NCBI GenBank assembly: GCA_023128455.1
Contig: JAGMDW010000043.1
Location: forward strand, 1 to 33,797
Length of the DNA stretch: 33,797 nucleotides
Direction of reading: 5' to 3'
From: Desulfurellaceae bacterium
Lineage (GTDB): Bacteria > Campylobacterota_A > Desulfurellia > JAGGSF01
Of the stretch, positions 23,423-32,459 are shown piece after piece; within the stretch, counting starts at the first letter, position 1; each line of letters opens with the position of its first letter. The notes beneath the pieces were generated by a model. It did no database searches. It had not been told where the DNA came from and saw only the letters and a program-made list of their open reading frames with translations. A program made the translations under genes and the position numbers.

Positions 23423-24131
23423 ACACCTGGAAGAACTGCGTCGTAGGCTAATCTTCATTATCATTGGCGTAATCGTAGCTTTATGTATAACATATCCTTT
23501 TTCCAAGAATCTTTTACATATTATTATTTCCCCCCTTCTTATTACATTACCGAAGGGAAGCCACATTATATTTACCGGTTTGACAGAGGCATTCTGGATA
23601 AGATTACAAATCTCGTTAGTAGCGGCTATATTTCTAAGTTCTCCCTGGTTGTTTCTTCAGATGTGGTTATTCGTGAAGCCAGGTTTAAAAATAGGAGAAA
23701 GACGGATTGCCATCCCTCTAATTATTTCATTAACTATATTTTTTATAGGTGGTGCTTTGTTTGCTTATGAGCTGGTTTTTCCGTATGCATTTAAATTTCT
23801 TTTGAGTTATGGTGGGAGTGAACTTACACCTCTTCCGGGCATAAAACAGTATATTAGCTTTGCATTAAAACTCATCTTTGCCTTTGGTATAGTGTTTGAA
23901 ATGCCAATTGTCAGTTTTTTCCTTTCTCGATTGGGCATAATCGATGCAAAGATACTTATTAAAAAAGCAGATTATGCAATTCTCAGTATATTTATTGTGG
24001 CTGCTATATTTACCCCGCCTGATATATTTACTCAACTTCTGATGGTTACTCCCCTGATATTTTTGTACGGCTTAAGCATTGTTGTGGCTGCTATATTTTC
24101 TACCAAGAAAAGGGAAGAACTTTATGAATGA
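23379..24131 (+). CDS. tatC: Sec-independent translocase TatC
   Basis: The 250-residue, six-helix receptor of the twin-arginine pathway. The signal-peptide-binding N-terminus carries LEHLEELRRRL; the first cytoplasmic loop has FVKPGLKIGERR with the conserved Glu; the later helices include YELVFPYAFKFL, FGIVFEMPI and IFTPPDIFTQLL. The start is the ATG at 23379; a GTG at 23367 would add four residues. The first 44 bases lie within tatA, an unusually long overlap that suggests strict co-translation. The TGA overlaps the next gene by eight bases. Confidence 0.95.
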   Translation: MTKEKNQQKEATVLEHLEELRRRLIFIIIGVIVALCITYPFSKNLLHIIISPLLITLPKGSHIIFTGLTEAFWIRLQISLVAAIFLSSPWLFLQMWLFVKPGLKIGERRIAIPLIISLTIFFIGGALFAYELVFPYAFKFLLSYGGSELTPLPGIKQYISFALKLIFAFGIVFEMPIVSFFLSRLGIIDAKILIKKADYAILSIFIVAAIFTPPDIFTQLLMVTPLIFLYGLSIVVAAIFSTKKREELYE

Positions 24132-24870
24132 AGTTTTTGTTTTTATTTTTGGTCTTATTTTAGGTAGTTTCTTAAATGTATGTATATATAGAATACCGCG
24201 TAATGAATCTTTGCTATATCCTTCTTCGCATTGTCCGTCTTGCGGTGCGCATATTAGGTGGTTTGATAACATTCCGATTCTAAGTTATATTATCTTAAAA
24301 GGTATATGTCGAAACTGTAGGGCTCGTATATCTATACGCTATTTGATTGTGGAATTTTTTTCAGCTGTGGCTCTCGTTCTTTTGTATGAAAGATTTTCAT
24401 TTTCTTTTCTTTTCTTAAAATATGCAATATTCAGTTATGCTCTCTTTGTTATCGCATTTATTGATATTGAACACTTAATTGTTCCAGATAAGATTGTTCT
24501 TCCTTTAATCGCCTTAGGTATACTATTTTCATTACCCCATCACATTTTAGGAGCGGTTATAGGAGCAGTGGGTGGTTTTGTTTTGTTTGTCCTTATTGCT
24601 GTCATGGGTAAAATTTTATTTAAGAAGGAAGCGTTGGGTGGAGGGGATATAAAACTAATTGCTGCTTGCGGTGCTTTTTTGGGTATGCCAGGGGTTATAA
24701 TTACAATTTTCTTAAGTGCATTGCTTGGCAGTATCTTCGGTGTATATTTTATTATATTCAAAAAGGGTAAAGCCTCATCGCAAGTTCCTTATGCTCCTTT
24801 TATCTCTGCTGCCGCTTTTCTCTACATTTTTTATGGGGAGATGATTGTAAGATGGTACTTTAATGCTTAA
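24124..24870 (+). CDS. pilD: Type IV prepilin peptidase / N-methyltransferase
   Basis: A 248-residue polytopic aspartic protease that cleaves type IV prepilins or type II secretion pseudopilins and methylates the new N-terminus. It has the full two-domain form: an N-terminal GSFLNVCIYRIPR with two CxxC pairs (HCPSCGAHIRWFDNIPI and CRNCRARISIRY), then the catalytic Asp residues in IDIEHLIVPD and GGGDIKLI. The start is the ATG at 24124 (MNEVFVFIFG), eight bases inside tatC. No pilin genes are in the window. Its place between tatC and an LPS-transport gene suggests an envelope-biogenesis operon. Confidence 0.93.
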   Translation: MNEVFVFIFGLILGSFLNVCIYRIPRNESLLYPSSHCPSCGAHIRWFDNIPILSYIILKGICRNCRARISIRYLIVEFFSAVALVLLYERFSFSFLFLKYAIFSYALFVIAFIDIEHLIVPDKIVLPLIALGILFSLPHHILGAVIGAVGGFVLFVLIAVMGKILFKKEALGGGDIKLIAACGAFLGMPGVIITIFLSALLGSIFGVYFIIFKKGKASSQVPYAPFISAAAFLYIFYGEMIVRWYFNA

Positions 24871-25903
24871 AATTGTAGATAAATACATAATAAAACAACT
24901 TATAAAAACATTTCTCTCTTCATTTATCATATTAACGGCGTTGATGTTATTGGTGAATATTATTCAAATGTCTCATGTTATCTTTGCTCAGGGTGTCACA
25001 CTTCATATAATTTTTAAAATCCTTTATCAGCAAACAACATTCGTTTCTATGTTTACCATTCCTATGGCACTTACAGTAGCTGTCAACTTTGTATATACCG
25101 ATTTTGCCAAAAACAATGAGATTCTTGCTTTCCAAACCAGTGGTATAAGTAAAAGTAATCTATACAAACCTGCTCTTGTTTTTACCATATTTATATTTTT
25201 CATAGCCTTCCTAAACACCTCATCCATAGCTTATAAGCAGAGAGGAGAATTTCACCTTACATTACTTCAGTTAGCCAAGCACAAGATATATTCGGAAATC
25301 TCAGAGAAATCATTTTTTCATTTTTCTAAGAACTCTGTTATCTATGCAGAAACAATCTCTCCTGATACTTTAAAACTCAAATCCATATTTTTACAAACAC
25401 CTCGAGAAACAATCACAGCTCAAGAGGGACATTTTGGAGACTCACCCCAAGGAACAACATTTTCAATGAAAAATGGGAACATGTATAAGGAAACAAACAT
25501 AGGAATAGAAACCGCTACTTTTAAAAAATTCAACACTCTCATCTCTACTCAAAGGATTGTTCAAAAAGAAGAAGAGATAAGAGAAAATCCTAAATACATG
25601 AGTATGTGGCAACTAATGCGTATAAAAGATGATTTTGCAAAGATGCAAATTAACAAGATGTTTGTGCTGGCATTTTCTGTATTTGTCCTTTCCCTAATTG
25701 CCTTTGGTTTAGGCGTGATTTCTAAGGCAGGCAAGTCTTTTGGGTTCGCTCTATGTTTACTAATTTTTGTTTTATTCTATATTTTTCAGATATTTGGTGA
25801 AGGTATTGCTAAATCTATGCATACCCCATTTTATATGTGGTTACCGAATATAATTCTGGCTATTTTTGGTATAATTTTGTTTCTGTCTGTGGTTCGGAGG
25901 TAA
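24863..25903 (+). CDS. LptF/LptG family lipopolysaccharide export permease
   Basis: A 346-residue YjgP/YjgQ-type permease: YIIKQLIKTFLSSFIIL at the N-terminus, three helices, a large periplasmic beta-jellyroll (about residues 130-260), then three helices ending at LFLSVVRR. LptF and LptG extract LPS from the inner membrane with the ATPase LptB and pass it to LptC-LptA. Only one of the pair is visible here and the two cannot be told apart by these motifs. It overlaps the prepilin peptidase gene by eight bases. Its presence implies an LPS-bearing outer membrane. Confidence 0.88.
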   Translation: MLKIVDKYIIKQLIKTFLSSFIILTALMLLVNIIQMSHVIFAQGVTLHIIFKILYQQTTFVSMFTIPMALTVAVNFVYTDFAKNNEILAFQTSGISKSNLYKPALVFTIFIFFIAFLNTSSIAYKQRGEFHLTLLQLAKHKIYSEISEKSFFHFSKNSVIYAETISPDTLKLKSIFLQTPRETITAQEGHFGDSPQGTTFSMKNGNMYKETNIGIETATFKKFNTLISTQRIVQKEEEIRENPKYMSMWQLMRIKDDFAKMQINKMFVLAFSVFVLSLIAFGLGVISKAGKSFGFALCLLIFVLFYIFQIFGEGIAKSMHTPFYMWLPNIILAIFGIILFLSVVRR

Positions 25904-25909
25904 GTTTTT

Positions 25910-26782
25910 ATGCATATTATAAACCTTATGGATAATAAAAAACCATTTGTCTCTCTTGAATTTTTTCCTCCCAAGGATCAAACTCTGTGGCCAAAATTTT
26001 TTGAGACAGTGGAGAAGTTAAAAATTGTCAATCCTCTATTTGTTTCCGTTACCTGCGGAGCCTTAGGCAGTAGTCAAGAATACACTAAGGAAATTACCAT
26101 TCGTTTAAAACAAGAGTTTAAATTAGAACCTATGGCACATTTAACCTGTATAGGTAGCTCTACAGACAAACTCCATTCTTTTCTGAAGGCGCTACTTAAT
26201 GCAAGGGTAGATAATGTGTTGGCGCTGAGAGGCGATTTCCCTCAAGATAAAACATTTAACTATAAAGAAGGTGAATTTAAACATGCCTCAGACCTGGTAT
26301 CTTTTCTTCGTAAACACTATCCGCAATTCGGTATTGCCGTTGCCAGCTATCCAGAAGGCCATCCTGAGTCTTTTAGTTTGGAAGAGGACTTAAAATTTCT
26401 CAAACTAAAGTTGGATGAAGATGCAGATTTTGCCATTACCCAACTTTTTTTTGATAATAATATCTATTGGAACTTTTTAGAGAGAGTGAGAGATCTTGGC
26501 ATCGACAAACCTATTGTTCCCGGAATTCTACCTGTGACAAGCCTCACAGCTCTTGAGCGTATTCTCTCTCAATGCGGAGCGAGCATTCCAAAGCAGTTTT
26601 TAAGAGACCTGCATATTGCCGACGAAAAAGGTGGTGCTGAGGCAGTGCGGGCATTGGGCATAAAATACGCGACAATGCAAATAAAGGAGCTTTTGGACAG
26701 AGGGGTTCCTGGTGTGCATATTTATACCTTAAACAGAGTGAAGGCTTGTTTGAATATTTTTAGGGCACTTGGGTTGGTATGA
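25910..26782 (+). CDS. metF: 5,10-methylenetetrahydrofolate reductase
   Basis: A 290-residue FAD-binding TIM barrel that reduces methylene-THF to methyl-THF for methionine synthesis or one-carbon metabolism. VSLEFFPPKD carries the catalytic Glu; LFVSVTCGALGSSQEYT, MAHLTCIGSS, NVLALRGDFPQ, VASYPEGHPES and FAITQLFFDN follow in the usual order, and GVPGVHIYTLNR closes the barrel. The glycine-rich loop reads CGALGSS where YGAGGS is common. GGAGG lies nine bases before the ATG, inside the lptF/G stop region, so it is the last gene of the tatA run. Confidence 0.94.
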   Translation: MHIINLMDNKKPFVSLEFFPPKDQTLWPKFFETVEKLKIVNPLFVSVTCGALGSSQEYTKEITIRLKQEFKLEPMAHLTCIGSSTDKLHSFLKALLNARVDNVLALRGDFPQDKTFNYKEGEFKHASDLVSFLRKHYPQFGIAVASYPEGHPESFSLEEDLKFLKLKLDEDADFAITQLFFDNNIYWNFLERVRDLGIDKPIVPGILPVTSLTALERILSQCGASIPKQFLRDLHIADEKGGAEAVRALGIKYATMQIKELLDRGVPGVHIYTLNRVKACLNIFRALGLV

Positions 26783-26813
26783 TATTCATGGTGCGGTCTT
26801 TTCAGGTTTCAAC

Positions 26814-26840
26814 TTGACGGTTAGTATAAAAAAGTATAAA
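26814..26840 (+). promoter_or_regulatory. Candidate promoter of alr-mlaEFD
   Basis: TTGACG (26814-26819) and TATAAA (26835-26840) at 15-base spacing, or TAAATA (26837-26842) at 17. The -10 ends six to eight bases before the alr ATG and no strong ribosome site intervenes, so the transcript may be nearly leaderless. Confidence 0.5.
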
Positions 26841-26848
26841 TAGAGCTC

Positions 26849-27955
26849 ATGAATATGCCTACGATTGCCTATATAAATATAGATAATTTAACCAAAAATT
26901 ATCACCTTGTAGAGAAATTGACGAAAACATCTATCATCCCTATTGTGAAAGCTGATGCCTACGGCCACGGTTGTATAGAGGTAAGCCAGATACTTTCATC
27001 CTTTTCTTCCACTAAATACCTGGGTGTAGCATATTCCCAAGAAGGTAAACTATTAAGGGAAAAAGGTATTGAAAAACCCATTCTCATTTTATCTTATATA
27101 TCAGATGATTTTCATATCATAGATGAATACAATCTTACACCCACTCTATATAGTCTTTCGCTAATAGATAAAATGGCAGATTTTGCTAAACAGAAAGGAA
27201 AAAGAGTAAATGTTCACATCAAAATAGACACCGGTATGAACAGATTGGGAATCAACTATAAAGATATACAAAAAATCTATGAAAAATTAAAAAAATATAG
27301 AGATTCTTTAAATATAAAAGGAATAATGTCTCATCTCTGTTGTGCAGACAATGACGATGAGTTTACACTTATTCAGCTAAACAGGTTCAACGATGCTGTT
27401 TCATTTTTAGAAAGCAAAGGATTTTATTTTGAATACAAACATATTGCTAACAGTGCAGCAATAGTAAATTTTCCACAAACCTATCTGAACTGTGTAAGAC
27501 CGGGTATTATCTTATATGGCTATATGCCGAATAAAAACATGCACAATCCAGGGTTCAATCCTATGCTCTCCATAAAATCACACATAATCCATATCCATGA
27601 TTTATATCCAGAAGAAGGTGTAAGTTATGGAAGAACATTTGTCACTAAAGAAAAAATAAAAGTAGGTGTAATTGCTATCGGATATGCCGATGGTTTTCAA
27701 AGAACACTCTCCAATAACTTCTATGTGTTGATTAAGGGAAAAAAATCAGCCATAATCGGTAATGTATGTATGGATATGATTATGTGTAATTTAACATATA
27801 TAAATGCGAAGGTAGGTGATGAGGTAATAATATTGGGTAAAGACCAAGATGAGAAGATAGATGCCTGGGACTACGCTACAAAAACAAATACTATACCCTA
27901 TGAAATACTTACCAATATGGGAAAAAGAATACAGCGCATCTATATAAAAAAATGA
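26849..27955 (+). CDS. alr: Alanine racemase
   Basis: A 368-residue PLP enzyme interconverting L- and D-alanine for peptidoglycan. The cofactor lysine is Lys34 in PIVKADAYGHG; IDTGMNRLG, IMSHLCCADND, NSAAIVNFP, RPGIILYG and the second catalytic base Tyr in GVSYGRTF follow, with IAIGYADGFQR and NVCMDMIMCNL in the C-terminal beta domain. An ATG at 26855 is an alternative start with better spacing to GAG at 26843. The TGA overlaps the ATG of mlaE, an unusual coupling of cell-wall precursor synthesis with lipid transport. Confidence 0.95.
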   Translation: MNMPTIAYINIDNLTKNYHLVEKLTKTSIIPIVKADAYGHGCIEVSQILSSFSSTKYLGVAYSQEGKLLREKGIEKPILILSYISDDFHIIDEYNLTPTLYSLSLIDKMADFAKQKGKRVNVHIKIDTGMNRLGINYKDIQKIYEKLKKYRDSLNIKGIMSHLCCADNDDEFTLIQLNRFNDAVSFLESKGFYFEYKHIANSAAIVNFPQTYLNCVRPGIILYGYMPNKNMHNPGFNPMLSIKSHIIHIHDLYPEEGVSYGRTFVTKEKIKVGVIAIGYADGFQRTLSNNFYVLIKGKKSAIIGNVCMDMIMCNLTYINAKVGDEVIILGKDQDEKIDAWDYATKTNTIPYEILTNMGKRIQRIYIKK

Positions 27956-28722
27956 TTGCTTTCTTTTGTGCAATTGGTCATGGAGCATTACACTTTATAC
28001 AACAGACGGGAAAACTCTTTGTTCTCCTTCTGGAATCTTTATCCAATATAATAAAACCACCGTTAAGAATAAAGCAGACCACTGAACAGATGTATTTGAT
28101 AGGAGTAAATGCCACTTTTGTAGTTGCCCTTACCTCACTATTTATAGGCATGGTATATGCATTGCAGATATATTACGGATTTCACAAGTTCGGGGCAGAA
28201 AACATGATGGGCTATACTGTTGCGGTTACCCTGGGAAGGGAGATATCACCCGTTTTTGCCGCTTTAATGATTACGGCCCGTAGTACCTCAGCTATGGCTG
28301 CAGAAATAGGCACCATGAAAGTAACAGAACAAATTGATGCTTTAAAATCAATGGCGGTAGACCCTATACACTACTTAGCCACTCCTCGTATTATAGCTAC
28401 AACCATAATGACTCCTGTACTCGTTATCTTATCCAACATTGTAGGAAATATCGGAGGATATTTCGTAAGTGTAAATGTTTTAGGTGTAAATTCAGTTGAT
28501 TATCTAAAAAATATACAGATTTATTTAGATATGCAAGATCTTACCTATGGGTTTATAAAAGGTGCTGTATTTGGACTGCTCATATCAACTATTGGATGCT
28601 TTATGGGTTTTGAAACTACAGGAGGGGCAAAAGGCGTAGGTAGATTCACAACCAAAGCGGTGGTAGTAGCTTGTGTAGTTATACTGATTGCCGATTACTT
28701 TTTAACTGCTATTATGTTTTAA
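27952..28722 (+). CDS. mlaE: MlaE family lipid ABC transporter permease
   Basis: A 256-residue inner-membrane permease of the MCE lipid-transport system. The family pattern is clear: ALTSLFIGMVYALQIYYGF, TLGREISPVFAALMITARS, MAAEIGTMKVTEQIDAL, and LATPRIIATTIMTPVL, with five or six helices. It works as a dimer with MlaF beneath and an MlaD hexamer above, moving phospholipid between the inner and outer membranes. It overlaps alr by four bases and is followed one base later by mlaF. The MlaB and MlaC partners are not in the window. Confidence 0.94.
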   Translation: MIAFFCAIGHGALHFIQQTGKLFVLLLESLSNIIKPPLRIKQTTEQMYLIGVNATFVVALTSLFIGMVYALQIYYGFHKFGAENMMGYTVAVTLGREISPVFAALMITARSTSAMAAEIGTMKVTEQIDALKSMAVDPIHYLATPRIIATTIMTPVLVILSNIVGNIGGYFVSVNVLGVNSVDYLKNIQIYLDMQDLTYGFIKGAVFGLLISTIGCFMGFETTGGAKGVGRFTTKAVVVACVVILIADYFLTAIMF

Positions 28723-28723
28723 G

Positions 28724-29467
28724 ATGATTAAAATTGAGAATTTGTATAAAAGCTTTAAACAGCAAAAAGTATTAGAAAACTTGAATATTTCAATTTATAA
28801 AGGTAAAGTAACAGTAATATTGGGGATGAGTGGAATAGGTAAAAGTGTGCTCTTAAAACATATAATGGGACTTTTGAAACCGGATAAAGGACAGATAATG
28901 GTTGACGGTGTAGATATCGTTCCTTTAAATGAAAAAAATCTAAATAAGATAAGAATGAAATTTGGCATGCTGTTTCAAGATGCAGCTTTATTTGATTATA
29001 TGAATGTATTTGATAATGTTGCTTTTCCATTAAGGGAACACACAAAAATGACACACAAACAAATAACAGAGAAGGTTAAAGAAACTTTACACTCATTGGG
29101 GTTAAGAGGAATAGAAGAAAAAATGCCGGATGAGCTTTCAGGAGGAATGAGAAAACGAGTAGGCTTAGCGAGAGCCCTAATCTCTGATCCAGAGATATTA
29201 TTGTTTGACGAACCTACAACAGGATTAGATCCTATAACTTCTGCTTCCATAGAACAATTGATTAAAAAAACACAAATTGACAGAAAAATAACAATGGTTA
29301 TCATTACCCATGAGATTAAACTAATGAAAAATATTGCAGATTATGTAGGAATGTTGCATGATGGAAAAATCATAGAATTTTGTAAGCCGGATATGTTTAT
29401 AAAAAGTGAAGATTCATATGTTAAGCAATTCATTGAAGGTAATTTTGAAGGACCAATAAGCGTATGA
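28724..29467 (+). CDS. mlaF: MlaF family lipid ABC transporter ATPase
   Basis: A 247-residue ABC ATPase. Walker A is GMSGIGKSVLLKHI, Q-loop GMLFQDAALFD, signature LSGGMRKRVGLARAL, Walker B ILLFDEPTTGLDP and H-loop VIITHEI. The LSGGMRKRVGLARA form of the signature is typical of MlaF/Ttg2A rather than of import ATPases. The last four bases overlap mlaD. It powers lipid movement through MlaE. Confidence 0.95.
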   Translation: MIKIENLYKSFKQQKVLENLNISIYKGKVTVILGMSGIGKSVLLKHIMGLLKPDKGQIMVDGVDIVPLNEKNLNKIRMKFGMLFQDAALFDYMNVFDNVAFPLREHTKMTHKQITEKVKETLHSLGLRGIEEKMPDELSGGMRKRVGLARALISDPEILLFDEPTTGLDPITSASIEQLIKKTQIDRKITMVIITHEIKLMKNIADYVGMLHDGKIIEFCKPDMFIKSEDSYVKQFIEGNFEGPISV

Positions 29468-30819
29468 AGAAAACAGAATTTGTAGTGGGTTTATTTATAG
29501 TTTTGATTTTAATTGTCTTCGGATACATGACATTAAAGGTAGGGAAATGGACAATAAAAACAGAAAAGGCATACTGTGTTTACGGTCTATTTGAAAATGC
29601 CTCTGGATTGGAGGTAAAAAGATATATAAGAGCGGCTGGAGTGGATGTAGGATACATCAAAGACATTACATTAAGCGACAAAAAAGCAAAAGTGGAAATG
29701 GCTATATATGAAAAATACAAAATACCAAAAGATTCCATTGCTTATGTAAAAAGCGTGGGGCTTTTGGGAGAAAAATGTATAGATATAAGCTTGGGCATAT
29801 CAAACAAATATTTGTCCGACGGCAATGAGATCAAACGAACGGAATCCGAAGCGGAATTAACTGAAATAGCACGGAGTGTAAATAGAATGCTGAGTAACGA
29901 GAACATAGAGATGATGACAAAAACATTACAAAATTTAGAAAGTCTTACCTCAAAAATATCTCTACAAGCAGAAGAGAATAAAGAGGATTTTAGAGCATCG
30001 GTAGAAAATATGAGACAGATAACGCAGACCTTAAGAAAAGACATACCTACAATTACTGCCAAGTTTATAGAAGCAGAAGAAAAAGCCAACCAAATGTTAG
30101 TAGAAAACAGAAAAGAGGTAAAGGAAACGATAACTCAGGCCAGAATAGCTATGAACAAATTGAATAAAACACTGGGTCATGTGGGAGAGATTACAGAAGA
30201 TATTAATCAGGGAAAGGGAACAATTGGCAAGCTGGTAAAAGATGAAAAGATGTATCATGAAATATCAGGCACATTAAGACAGGTCAAGCATCAGCTTCAA
30301 AAAGCAGAGCGGATGCTTGTAGAGATGAGCACAAGGGGTGAATATGGAACAAGACATAGTGATTTTAAAGGATATGTAGGGGCTACTATTTATACCTCTC
30401 CTGATAGATTTTACATAGTGGAAGCGGTTACAGGGAAAAACTACAAAAATGAGAATCCATCAGATTCAAATACCATCCGATTAAATGCTGAATTAGGCAA
30501 GAGATATGGAAATTTAGCATTAAGAGGAGGTATGATAGAATCTACCTTTGGGGTGGGAACAGATTATTACCTATTTGATGATAATTTAAAGCTTTCTTTT
30601 GATGCCTTTGATTTTAATCATGATAATGACTATAGAGATAACAAAGCACATCTGAAATTAGGTGCTGATTACACTATAATGCGTCACTTTCACCTATACG
30701 CTGGTGTAGATGAACTCATAAATCCCAAAACTCGCACTATATTCTTAGGTGGTGGAATGGATTTTGTAAATGAAGATGTAAAATACATGATAACAAAAGT
30801 ACCCGTAAGCTTTAAATAG
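29464..30819 (+). CDS. mlaD: MlaD-like MCE protein with a beta-rich C-terminal domain
   Basis: A 451-residue protein, far longer than E. coli MlaD (about 180). Residues 7-24 are a transmembrane anchor (VVGLFIVLILIVFGYMTL) and about 35-118 an MCE domain (GLFENASGLEVKRYIRAAGV, VGLLGEKCIDISLG). About 125-290 form a long helical, coiled-coil-prone region with the recurring motif GKGTIGKLVKDEKMY. About 300-451 are alternating aromatic beta strands (YVGATIYTSPDRFYIVEA, LRGGMIESTFGVGTDYY, LKLGADYTIMRHFHLYAGV). The last part looks like a small outer-membrane barrel or a fragment of one, so the protein could reach from inner to outer membrane. It ends two bases before the convergent serA. Confidence 0.88.
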   Translation: MKKTEFVVGLFIVLILIVFGYMTLKVGKWTIKTEKAYCVYGLFENASGLEVKRYIRAAGVDVGYIKDITLSDKKAKVEMAIYEKYKIPKDSIAYVKSVGLLGEKCIDISLGISNKYLSDGNEIKRTESEAELTEIARSVNRMLSNENIEMMTKTLQNLESLTSKISLQAEENKEDFRASVENMRQITQTLRKDIPTITAKFIEAEEKANQMLVENRKEVKETITQARIAMNKLNKTLGHVGEITEDINQGKGTIGKLVKDEKMYHEISGTLRQVKHQLQKAERMLVEMSTRGEYGTRHSDFKGYVGATIYTSPDRFYIVEAVTGKNYKNENPSDSNTIRLNAELGKRYGNLALRGGMIESTFGVGTDYYLFDDNLKLSFDAFDFNHDNDYRDNKAHLKLGADYTIMRHFHLYAGVDELINPKTRTIFLGGGMDFVNEDVKYMITKVPVSFK

Positions 30820-30820
30820 A

Positions 30821-32407
30821 TCAGATTTTTATCTGTTTGATATACAAAATCCCACTGATTTGAGAAAGTTTATCAACTACAGAAGGGGGTGCAGGTATAT
30901 CTATTTTGACTAAGGCCAATGCTTCTTTACCACCTCTTTTCCTGGCTAAACGGAAGTCAGCAATATTTATGTTGTTTTCGCCTAAAATTGTGCCTATTTG
31001 ACCAATTACACCAGGTTTATCATAATTTTTTATAACTATGATTATTCCTGACGGTTCAATTTCCATAGAAAAACCGTCTATAGTTACTATTCTTGCCCTG
31101 TTCTCTTCAAAAACCGTACCCCCTACGCTTAAATTTTCCTTATCGGTCCATACACTCAATTGCACGAAGTTCTTGAAGTAAAGAGGTTTTTTTTCTTTTT
31201 CCTTTTCCACGACAATACCTCTTTCTTTAGTCAAGTAGGGAGCATTTACATAGTTTACATCTTCACCTAAGACAGGCTTAAGCAAGCCGACCAGCGAGAA
31301 AACTCGTAGAGACTCTATAAACTCACTAATTTCCCCTCTTCCTTCTATTTGTACCCGTTGTATGGAACCATTTGCCACTTGCACTATAAAAGAACCTATC
31401 TGCTCCGCCAAACCGAAAAATGGTTGGAGATGGTCCGGTATTTCTCCTCTGACAAAAGGCAAATTTACGGCGTTTGCATAATCGCGTCCTTTTAATGCAT
31501 CCATAACCTGTTGTGCCACTTGCACTCCTACCCTTATCTGGGATTCACGAGTACTTCCGCCTATATGTGGAGTTACAAATACATTCTCCAACTCAAATAT
31601 TTTATGATTTTTGACGGGTTCATTATCAAAAACATCAATGCTTAGTGATTTTATTTTCCCGTTTTTCAGGGCATCATAGAGGTCGTTTTCGTTGTACAAC
31701 CCTCCTCTGGCACAATTTATAAGTATCACCCCATCTTTCATTTTTTCTATCTGTTTAGAGGTGATCATATTATATGTTTCTTCTGTTTTCGGTGTATGTA
31801 TAGTAATAATATCGGATATTGCCAAAAGCTCATCTAATGTATCTACTATCCTACAACCTAAACTTGTTGCCTTTTCCTTTTTGATATAAGGATCATAGGT
31901 TACAATTTTAGCACCAAAACTCATACATCTTGTAGCAACCCTTGAACCTATTCTTCCAAAGCCTATTATGCCTAATGTTTTTTCACTCAACTCCATTCCT
32001 ATCCATTTTTTTCTATTCCATATATGATTGTGCTTCAATTCACAACAGGCGTTAGGTAGAGACCTCAGGGCACATAAGATGTGAGTCATTGTCAACTCCA
32101 CTGCGGCTAAGGTATTACCGGCAGGGACATTCATTACAATAATGCCTCTGCGAGATGCTTCCTCTATATCTATATTATCTACTCCTACACCTGCACGACC
32201 AATAACTTTAAGCTTCTTTGCTTTACTTAAAAAATTTTTATCAATTGTTGTTGCACTACGTGTTATCATTGCATCTGCATCTTCAACAAAATTCAATAAA
32301 TCACTCTTAGATACAGTATCCATTATTTCTAATTTTATTTCTGGATTATCTTTTAGAAGTTCTATTCCTTCTTCTGCTACCCTATCGCATAAAATAACTT
32401 TAAACAA
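30821..32407 (-). CDS. serA: D-3-phosphoglycerate dehydrogenase
   Basis: First committed step of serine synthesis. The 528-residue long form has a substrate domain (ILCDRVAEEGIELL, ITRSATTIDKN), an NAD domain (LGIIGFGRIGSRVATR), the catalytic Arg in INCARGGLYNENDL, Glu in DVFDNEPV and His in VTPHIGGSTRESQ, then the intervening ASB domain and a C-terminal ACT domain (VIKNYDKPGVIGQIGTILGE), which usually binds serine for feedback control. The start is a TTG at 32407, seven bases after AAGGAGA. It converges on mlaD with one base between the stops. Only a short CAGAT/ATCTG inverted repeat separates them. Confidence 0.96.
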   Translation of the reverse strand: MFKVILCDRVAEEGIELLKDNPEIKLEIMDTVSKSDLLNFVEDADAMITRSATTIDKNFLSKAKKLKVIGRAGVGVDNIDIEEASRRGIIVMNVPAGNTLAAVELTMTHILCALRSLPNACCELKHNHIWNRKKWIGMELSEKTLGIIGFGRIGSRVATRCMSFGAKIVTYDPYIKKEKATSLGCRIVDTLDELLAISDIITIHTPKTEETYNMITSKQIEKMKDGVILINCARGGLYNENDLYDALKNGKIKSLSIDVFDNEPVKNHKIFELENVFVTPHIGGSTRESQIRVGVQVAQQVMDALKGRDYANAVNLPFVRGEIPDHLQPFFGLAEQIGSFIVQVANGSIQRVQIEGRGEISEFIESLRVFSLVGLLKPVLGEDVNYVNAPYLTKERGIVVEKEKEKKPLYFKNFVQLSVWTDKENLSVGGTVFEENRARIVTIDGFSMEIEPSGIIIVIKNYDKPGVIGQIGTILGENNINIADFRLARKRGGKEALALVKIDIPAPPSVVDKLSQISGILYIKQIKI

Positions 32408-32459
32408 TTTACAATCTCCTTCTCTCTCAAATTGAAAGATAATTTACTCTTTTAAAAGT

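Noticed and set aside
30822-30840. CAGAT-TTTT-ATCTG inverted repeat as terminator of mlaD
   Set aside because: Five-base AT-rich arms overlap the serA stop and no proper T run follows; too weak to call.
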